Source of the DNA: Rhizobium sp. NXC24 | Lineage (GTDB): Bacteria; Pseudomonadota; Alphaproteobacteria; Rhizobiales; Rhizobiaceae | NCBI RefSeq assembly: GCF_002944315.1 | Contig: NZ_CP024311.1 | Coordinates: 2,828,501-2,892,500, forward strand | DNA: 64,000 nt | Direction: 5' to 3' | Notes under the pieces: generated by a model | Databases searched by the model: none | What the model was told of the DNA's origin: nothing | The model's input: the letters and a program-made list of their open reading frames with translations, nothing else | Translations under genes and position numbers: made by a program | In this document: positions 59,450-64,000 of the stretch, piece by piece | Layout of the letters: each line of letters opens with the position of its first letter | How positions within the stretch are numbered: the stretch's first letter is position 1

Positions 59450-60094
59450 TTATGAAATGATTGCGCCGTCTGGGAAGCGCCAATTGGTGCCGTCCGAGAT
59501 CGCGAAGCGCTTGTTCGAAGTGCCATTGGAAACATAGATGACGCCTTGCGGATTTGCTGCGGCTGATGGAGCGGTAGCCACCGTGAAGGAAGGCAATTTT
59601 GGAGCCGCCGAAAAGGCAACGACTCCGGTTGAACGAGTTATCAATATGGCTGTGCCAAGAAGCGTAACTCCGTCATCGGCATAGCGATTGAGAAAAAAAT
59701 CAGAGCTAACGTTGCTTCCGGATTCGGTCCCGGCCGTTACGCCGGCGATCCAGCGAAATGATAGTGATGTGGAGAACCTAAGCTGTCGCGTCTGCGCCGC
59801 TGTTCCATCAATCGCAAGACCGGGGCCGGCCTGAATTGTCTGAGCTGCAGACCAAGTGTTTGCCCCATTCAGCAGCGGGACAGTTGCTCCAGATGTGCCG
59901 GTATTCTGGGTGGCTGCCGTCCCAAGTCCGAGGTTGCCTCGCGCCGTGGGCTTGTCGGCTAGATCGCTCAGATTGTTCGCCGCGAGAGCGAACGAGGTCA
60001 GAGGGGAAGAATGAGCTTTCCCGAACGTATTGAACCCAATGACCGCAACCAGGGTATCGGACGTCAGTGTATTGATGTTGTTGACCTGCGTCAC
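59450..60094 (-). CDS. Tail-fibre-like protein
   Basis: A 214-residue protein starting GTG in GTGA overlap with the adaptor gene. It contains NLSDLADKPTARGNLGLGTA, a motif block very common in tail-fibre proteins, then TVPLLNGANTWSAAQTI and, at the end, GVIYVSNGTSNKRFAISDGT. It is probably a short receptor-binding or fibre protein. A second fibre-like protein lies at 50391-51068. Confidence 0.75.
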   Translation of the reverse strand: MTQVNNINTLTSDTLVAVIGFNTFGKAHSSPLTSFALAANNLSDLADKPTARGNLGLGTAATQNTGTSGATVPLLNGANTWSAAQTIQAGPGLAIDGTAAQTRQLRFSTSLSFRWIAGVTAGTESGSNVSSDFFLNRYADDGVTLLGTAILITRSTGVVAFSAAPKLPSFTVATAPSAAANPQGVIYVSNGTSNKRFAISDGTNWRFPDGAIIS

Positions 60095-60858
60095 GAAACA
60101 TCCCCCGTCAGGATCACCACGCCATTATCGGCGTCGCCGGCAAGCGCATTATCGGGAATGCCGCCACCGACATACCCGCCGAAGAAATTGTCTGGCATAT
60201 CGCCGCGGTTCGGGAGCGAGAGCGAAACGGCGGACGCGGCACGATCGGAGCCCACCTCGGATTCCTTGGACCGCTCGAAGTTGTCCATCTCCTGGGCGTA
60301 ATCGAGCCCCTTGGCGCGCTTCCAGCGCCACATGAGCGAAAGCTCCACCAAGCGCTCCGGAATGAGCGCCGTGTCGTTGTCGTTTGCCCACGTTGCCGCC
60401 GTGCTCGGGCCGCCGCTCACTGCGATCCAGTTTTTCGAGATGTACTCGTAACTCATCGTCTCGCCGGAAACATTGGGGTAGATCGCGAGCTTGCCGCCGA
60501 TCATGCGCCACAACTGCGGAACCGGATTGCTGTTGATGATGAGATTCCGCTGCCAAGTCCACGGATCCACGGGACCGTTGAGCTGCCATAGCCGTGAATT
60601 GTTCCAGATTACAGAATTGTCGGTGAAGCGTTCCCAATCTGCAGGCGGCTCGGCCGGTTCGGGCATTGCGCCCGTCGCGGTAAATGTTCGCTGAATGAGG
60701 AGGATCGACCAGTCATGATCTCGGGCCAGATCGTCCCCTGCCCTCTGGCATAGAATCCGCAATTGTGTGGTCATCGGGTCCGGCGACCCCATTACGAGGC
60801 CCGGAATGGCAAGCGAGAGTTCCGCGCATACGTTCTGGATAATAGTCAGCAAACTCAT
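60091..60858 (-). CDS. Head-tail adaptor (tail tubular A-like) protein
   Basis: A 255-residue protein with SLLTIIQNVCAELSLAIPGL, SPDPMTTQLRILCQRAGDDL, DHDWSILLIQ and FTDNSVIWNNSRLWQLNG, matching a family of podophage adaptor proteins that sit between portal and tail. It ends in a Gly-rich segment (NFFGGYVGGG). It overlaps the next gene's GTG by GTGA. Assignment by pattern and order. Confidence 0.7.
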   Translation of the reverse strand: MSLLTIIQNVCAELSLAIPGLVMGSPDPMTTQLRILCQRAGDDLARDHDWSILLIQRTFTATGAMPEPAEPPADWERFTDNSVIWNNSRLWQLNGPVDPWTWQRNLIINSNPVPQLWRMIGGKLAIYPNVSGETMSYEYISKNWIAVSGGPSTAATWANDNDTALIPERLVELSLMWRWKRAKGLDYAQEMDNFERSKESEVGSDRAASAVSLSLPNRGDMPDNFFGGYVGGGIPDNALAGDADNGVVILTGDVS

Positions 60859-60873
60859 GCGCGGATCTCGGTT

Positions 60874-61464
60874 TTAGAGTTCAAGGGTGGTCTCGCGGGA
60901 AGCCTTCGGCGGCCGCCCCGGACTGCGGCGAATCTCGCCGCGTTCGCTGTCTTCCAGGCGATCGGCGAGGACCTTCAGTTGTTCGCGAAGCACTTCCATA
61001 TCCGAGCGCAGGCGTTCGTTTTCAGCGGCAAGCGCTGAGGCTACCGAGCTGTCCTTGGCGCTTTCGAGGAATGCTTTTGCCGCGGCAACCAGCTCATGTG
61101 CGCCCATGCCGATGTTCTGCTTCATCGTGTCAGAAAGCGCCGCCATCTGCTCGACGGTGTAGATGTTGACCGCCTCGAATTCCTTGATCTGGCTGGGCTT
61201 CAGAAGCGGCCATTGAGCAAGGGGAGTGCCGACGATCTGCTCACGTTCGCCAAGACCACGCTTAAAGCGCGCATAGGGCTCATGAAACCGCTCTTTGTCG
61301 GCTTCCGTGGCTTCGCGATAGACTTCGGTGTTTTTGTCGCCTGCAATGACGATGCGAACGAATTCACGATCCTCGAAGATCGGGCGGCCCGCTTGCTGCG
61401 ACTTGAAAGACTGCTCGACGGGCTCGAGACTGAATGCTGCATAAATACCGGTTGATTCGGCCAT
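60874..61464 (-). CDS. Hypothetical phage protein
   Basis: A 196-residue protein with EFVRIVIAGDKNTEVYREAT and VNIYTVEQMAALSD, then a coiled coil at about 140-175 (ENERLRSDMEVLREQLKVL) and an RRSPGRPPK AT-hook-like end. It lies among the head genes and may be a head-completion or assembly protein; no family recognised. Confidence 0.55.
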   Translation of the reverse strand: MAESTGIYAAFSLEPVEQSFKSQQAGRPIFEDREFVRIVIAGDKNTEVYREATEADKERFHEPYARFKRGLGEREQIVGTPLAQWPLLKPSQIKEFEAVNIYTVEQMAALSDTMKQNIGMGAHELVAAAKAFLESAKDSSVASALAAENERLRSDMEVLREQLKVLADRLEDSERGEIRRSPGRPPKASRETTLEL

Positions 61465-61501
61465 GGGATTTGCTCTCGCTGTTGATGGCGGGGAAAGGAA
61501 A

Positions 61502-61518
61502 GGGCTCCGAAGAGCCCC
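61502..61518 (-). terminator. Leftward terminator between head-gene groups
   Basis: Leftward GGGCTC, loop TTCG, GAGCCC followed by TTTCCTTTCC. A 6- to 7-bp stem with a UUCG tetraloop and a pyrimidine tail lies between the 52-residue gene and the gene at 60874. It may be partly read through. Confidence 0.5.
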
Positions 61519-61521
61519 AAA

Positions 61522-61680
61522 TTATTGCTGAGCTTCCGCCTCGGGAGGCGCTGGTTCGTCCTTGGGAGGATCGATCGCGTCGGCGACGAAAAGCAGAAGC
61601 TCTTCGATCACCAACGGCACGTCACGGCCAGCCTCGCGAGCAGCCGTGATCTTTTCAGTGAGATCATCACGCAGGGCCAT
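61522..61680 (-). CDS. 52-residue phage head-region protein
   Basis: MALRDDLTEKITAAREAGRD, then VPLVIEELLLFVADAIDPPK and an acidic Pro-rich tail. It fills the gap between the genes at 61682 and 60874, with the ATG one base from the stop of the upstream gene. No family is known; the tight spacing suggests a real gene. Confidence 0.55.
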   Translation of the reverse strand: MALRDDLTEKITAAREAGRDVPLVIEELLLFVADAIDPPKDEPAPPEAEAQQ

Positions 61681-61681
61681 C

Positions 61682-62470
61682 TTAGTTGACCTTGGCGATA
61701 TACGGCCACTGCAGGCCGACTTCGGTTACGTTGGTCGCCGTCACCGTAATGCCGGCATTGCTCGACGTGGCGTTAGCCGACATGGTGATGCTCTGGATCG
61801 CACCGGATGGGCTGTAAGTGATCCCGGTGATGGTCGTGGAAGCAGGAATGCCGGTACCGGAGACCGTGGCGCCGATGAACGGACCAGAACCCGTGCTTAC
61901 GCCCGAAAGAGCAGTCAGTGTGGGGGAGCCGCTGGTATCGGTCGCCGTGAACGTGAAGTTCGCAGCGGCGAACGATACAGGCGTGATCTGCTTCGTGGTC
62001 GCGGTCGGCGATGCAGGTACGGCAAGCATGCCGGCGGTCGCTGTAGTTTCGGCAACGACGATGTTCGCCGTAACCGTGCCGCTGGTGAGTGCCGGTGCCT
62101 GGCCGGAGCGTTGGACCCAGATGTAATAAACACCTGCGGCAAGCGTGATGGTGCCCACAGGACCGCCGGAGATGGTCGGCGGCTGTGCAGCTCCGGAAAA
62201 TACGCCACAACGATTGCCGACGACGGCAGCGGTGGTGGTGAGCAAGGATGCATTGTAATCCTTGTCCCACTGAAGCCACTGACCGGGCTGCATCGTGGTC
62301 GTGGAAGCGAGCGTGAGTTTGCAATAAACCCATTCCGCTTCACTCGGCCCCCAGGAAACGGAGCCGAGGGAGAAATTCGGCCCAGGAATTCCGGAGCCAG
62401 CGACGATCGGGCCTTCGACAACGAACGGGTTCGCGCCGAAACGCTCGGTCTGAGACGTTGCAACAGACAT
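61682..62470 (-). CDS. Phage structural protein next to the capsid gene
   Basis: A 262-residue, Thr/Ser/Ala-rich beta-type protein. It starts MSVATSQTERFGANPFVVEG and has GNRCGVFSGAAQPPTISGG and many TVTA repeats, as in capsid decoration or fibre-like proteins with Ig-like folds. It follows the major capsid gene by 24 bases. Role inferred from position. Confidence 0.6.
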   Translation of the reverse strand: MSVATSQTERFGANPFVVEGPIVAGSGIPGPNFSLGSVSWGPSEAEWVYCKLTLASTTTMQPGQWLQWDKDYNASLLTTTAAVVGNRCGVFSGAAQPPTISGGPVGTITLAAGVYYIWVQRSGQAPALTSGTVTANIVVAETTATAGMLAVPASPTATTKQITPVSFAAANFTFTATDTSGSPTLTALSGVSTGSGPFIGATVSGTGIPASTTITGITYSPSGAIQSITMSANATSSNAGITVTATNVTEVGLQWPYIAKVN

Positions 62471-62494
62471 GTGGTTGATCCTTTCTGTTTCGGC

Positions 62495-63469
62495 TTAGGC
62501 GAACAAGACGCCCTGGAGGAAGGCGTTGTTCATCGTCATGTTGCCGGCCCAACCCCAGAGACGAACAAGCGCATCCTGGTTGGGGTTCATGCGATCATCG
62601 CCAATCGGCGACATGTCGCGGTCGCGATGCGGCCGGTAGAACAGGTACTTGGTGTTCAGCATGTACATCTGGTTCGAAGGCGCACCGCCGCCGAAGCCAC
62701 CGTCAAACACGACGTCGGAGCCCATGTATTGCAGGGTGTTGAAACCCGCCATGCCCTTGTCCGATGAGGTGATGCGCTGGATCGCCTGCAACGATTCCCA
62801 ATAAAGCCGGAAATAGTTGTTGTCGGCGATGATGAGGTCCGGTTGATCCGGTCCGCGCGAGCACGACAGGTAGAGCCGGTTCATGTAGGACTGGATGTTG
62901 GAGGTCGACGCAGCGCCGCCGCCATCCGAGGTCGCAGAGAACTTCTGGTTACGCCAGAAGGCCCATGTGGCGCGGTTGATGCCGCCAATGGTGCCCGAGG
63001 TCGGAGCCGTCGAAATGAGAAGCTGAAGGCCTCCAATCTGGCGCCCACCATCGGCCGTGCCATCGGAATAGCAATCGAGCGCGATATTGTTCTTCAGCGT
63101 GATTTCCGCATTCTCAATACGGCCTTCCAGCAGGTCGAGAACTGCGTCTTCGCCGGAATTCTGGAGCTGCTCCAGACCGGAGATGGAAACCGCAACAGCG
63201 GCCTGCTTATAGTCGTATTCCGCCGCAGTGATGACGTCGGAGGGCTGGACGTTCAGGAGGTCATAGCCGGAATAGCGCTTGAATGTGCTGTTTTCCTGGT
63301 ACTGCAGTTCCTGAACGATGGTGCGGCCGCCGGAAATGGGCTTCTTGCGGCCGCGGCTATTGAGACGGGACAAAAGCCCGTTGTTCTTCGTCACATCGTC
63401 AGCAATCACGCCGCTGCGATTGCGCAGAGTCGTGGTGACGATTTCCGAAAGGTTCGGAGAAATTGTCAT
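62495..63469 (-). CDS. Phage major capsid protein
   Basis: A 324-residue protein with LSEIVTTTLRNRSGVIADDV, TIVQELQYQENSTFKRYSGY and SDVITAAEYDYKQAAVAVSI, features of a podophage-type major capsid protein with HK97-like fold. Further segments are IADNNYFRLYWESL and the C-terminal LVRLWGWAGNMTMNNAFLQG. It follows the scaffold-like gene by 17 bases in head-gene order. Confidence 0.82.
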   Translation of the reverse strand: MTISPNLSEIVTTTLRNRSGVIADDVTKNNGLLSRLNSRGRKKPISGGRTIVQELQYQENSTFKRYSGYDLLNVQPSDVITAAEYDYKQAAVAVSISGLEQLQNSGEDAVLDLLEGRIENAEITLKNNIALDCYSDGTADGGRQIGGLQLLISTAPTSGTIGGINRATWAFWRNQKFSATSDGGGAASTSNIQSYMNRLYLSCSRGPDQPDLIIADNNYFRLYWESLQAIQRITSSDKGMAGFNTLQYMGSDVVFDGGFGGGAPSNQMYMLNTKYLFYRPHRDRDMSPIGDDRMNPNQDALVRLWGWAGNMTMNNAFLQGVLFA

Positions 63470-63486
63470 GTGGTTTTACCCTGTGA

Positions 63487-64000
63487 TCAGACGCGACCGC
63501 CCTGGGCTGCCATGGCCTCTTTGAGCGTGTCGCGAATTGAGGATGGCTTTCCGGCGCCGGCGTTCGCACTCGGGCCGGGGGCGGAAGAGCCGGTGATGGA
63601 TTTGGAGGCCCTGCGGGCTTGATCTGCCGCAGCGGCTCGCCTTGCTTGCTCGTCCTGAACCGGCGCCGCAGTCTGATTGATCAACTGCTGGCGGATGTCA
63701 GGACGCATCCAACATGCCATGTCGTAGGCATCCTTGAGCGATCCTGCTCGACCCGCGCTGATGAGGGCGACCATATCGTCAAGAACTGCTTCTGCATGCG
63801 TGTTGGCCTTGTCGGAAAGGAACGCATCGACTTGATTTTGCGTGTCACGTTTCCGGAGAACTTCTTCGACCGTCGCTTCAACGTTGATGGGTTGAGGCTG
63901 CGGCTGTTGGCGTTGGGGCTGCGGTGCAGGCTGTTGAGCGGGAAGGTTGATTTTCCCCTCAACGATTGCCTGGGCCAGCGCCCGAATATTGACGCCGCCG
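63487..64000 (-). CDS. Phage scaffold-like protein, 5' part beyond the window
   Basis: The leftward frame is open from the right edge to the stop at 63487, so at least 171 residues belong to one protein; an internal ATG at 63774 is not its start. It has a Pro/Gln-rich part (LPAQQPAPQPQRQQPQPQP), a helix with EEVLRKRDTQNQVDAFLSDK, then YDMACWMRPDIRQQLINQ and a Ser/Gly/Pro tail. Acidic/Gln-rich helical proteins upstream of capsid genes are usually scaffolds. Confidence 0.65.
   Translation of the reverse strand, partial: GGVNIRALAQAIVEGKINLPAQQPAPQPQRQQPQPQPINVEATVEEVLRKRDTQNQVDAFLSDKANTHAEAVLDDMVALISAGRAGSLKDAYDMACWMRPDIRQQLINQTAAPVQDEQARRAAAADQARRASKSITGSSAPGPSANAGAGKPSSIRDTLKEAMAAQGGRV

Larger units (their letters stand above)
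42780..64000. mobile_element. Prophage (left part, podovirus-like)
   Basis: From the tRNA-Arg to the right edge the genes change to small control proteins, lysis proteins and virion proteins. Major capsid, scaffold-like, adaptor, tail, fibre, lysozyme and endolysin genes are all found, mostly leftward. Short overlapping genes and scattered rightward cargo genes are typical of temperate phages. No integrase, terminase or portal is present; they should lie beyond 64000. The exact left end is uncertain but is placed at the tRNA. Confidence 0.85.

Noticed and set aside
42780..64000. Search for integrase, terminase, portal, CRISPR arrays or transposases in the phage region
   Set aside because: None could be recognised in any frame; they may lie past the right edge.

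Overview
The window looks like the chromosome of a Rhizobium/Agrobacterium-group alphaproteobacterium carrying part of a prophage. The host assignment rests on the divergent gbpR / chvE-gguA-gguB-gguC arrangement, the XylF-XylH-short XylG order under a ROK regulator, an idhA gene with a rhizobial IolR-type box, and evenly GC-rich codon use. No rRNA, CRISPR array, transposase or integrase was seen.

Host part, 1 to about 42.8 kb. An L-lactate dehydrogenase tail (1-886) faces a compact leftward purine-degradation operon (5115 to 883): a DUF1045 protein, PuuE, UraD, a HepT-like protein, AllA, UraH and a phosphoesterase. Next come two divergent genes that together resemble the two halves of MnmC (5222-7139), a large hybrid PAS-histidine kinase, an orphan MttB-family methyltransferase, a DEAD-box helicase, and MarR/SnoaL, EamA and cupin genes. 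An ATP-grasp / alpha-E / transglutaminase operon of unknown role lies at 17132-20354. The 21-31 kb block is a sugar module: GbpR regulator, ChvE-GguAB transporter, GguC, a semialdehyde dehydrogenase and L-arabinonate dehydratase, which suggests non-phosphorylative L-arabinose oxidation to 2-oxoglutarate. After it come idhA, an ArsR/SRPBCC pair and a ClpP paralogue. A periplasmic CRTAC1/di-haem oxidoreductase pair and a ROK regulator diverge from xylFHG.

Prophage part, about 42.8 kb to the right edge. A tRNA-Arg(CCG) at 42703-42779 is the likely attachment site. Small control genes follow (S24-like protein, XRE repressor). Most structural and lysis genes then run leftward, so in transcription order they go from right to left: scaffold-like protein (cut by the right edge), major capsid protein, adaptor, tail and fibre proteins, a GNAT enzyme, virion-internal proteins including a lysozyme-domain protein, then a GH19-type endolysin and small membrane proteins. 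The order suggests a podovirus-like phage. Rightward cargo genes are scattered among them: a proteasome-fold Ntn-hydrolase-like protein with a small overlapping partner, an HEXXH protein, a lipoprotein and a small membrane protein. Portal, terminase and integrase would lie beyond the right edge.

The best leads are the prophage Ntn-hydrolase two-gene cargo, the ATP-grasp/alpha-E/transglutaminase operon, the CRTAC1/di-haem pair, the split divergent MnmC halves with a shared CATG start, and two proteins in the purine operon that have lost their family's catalytic residues.
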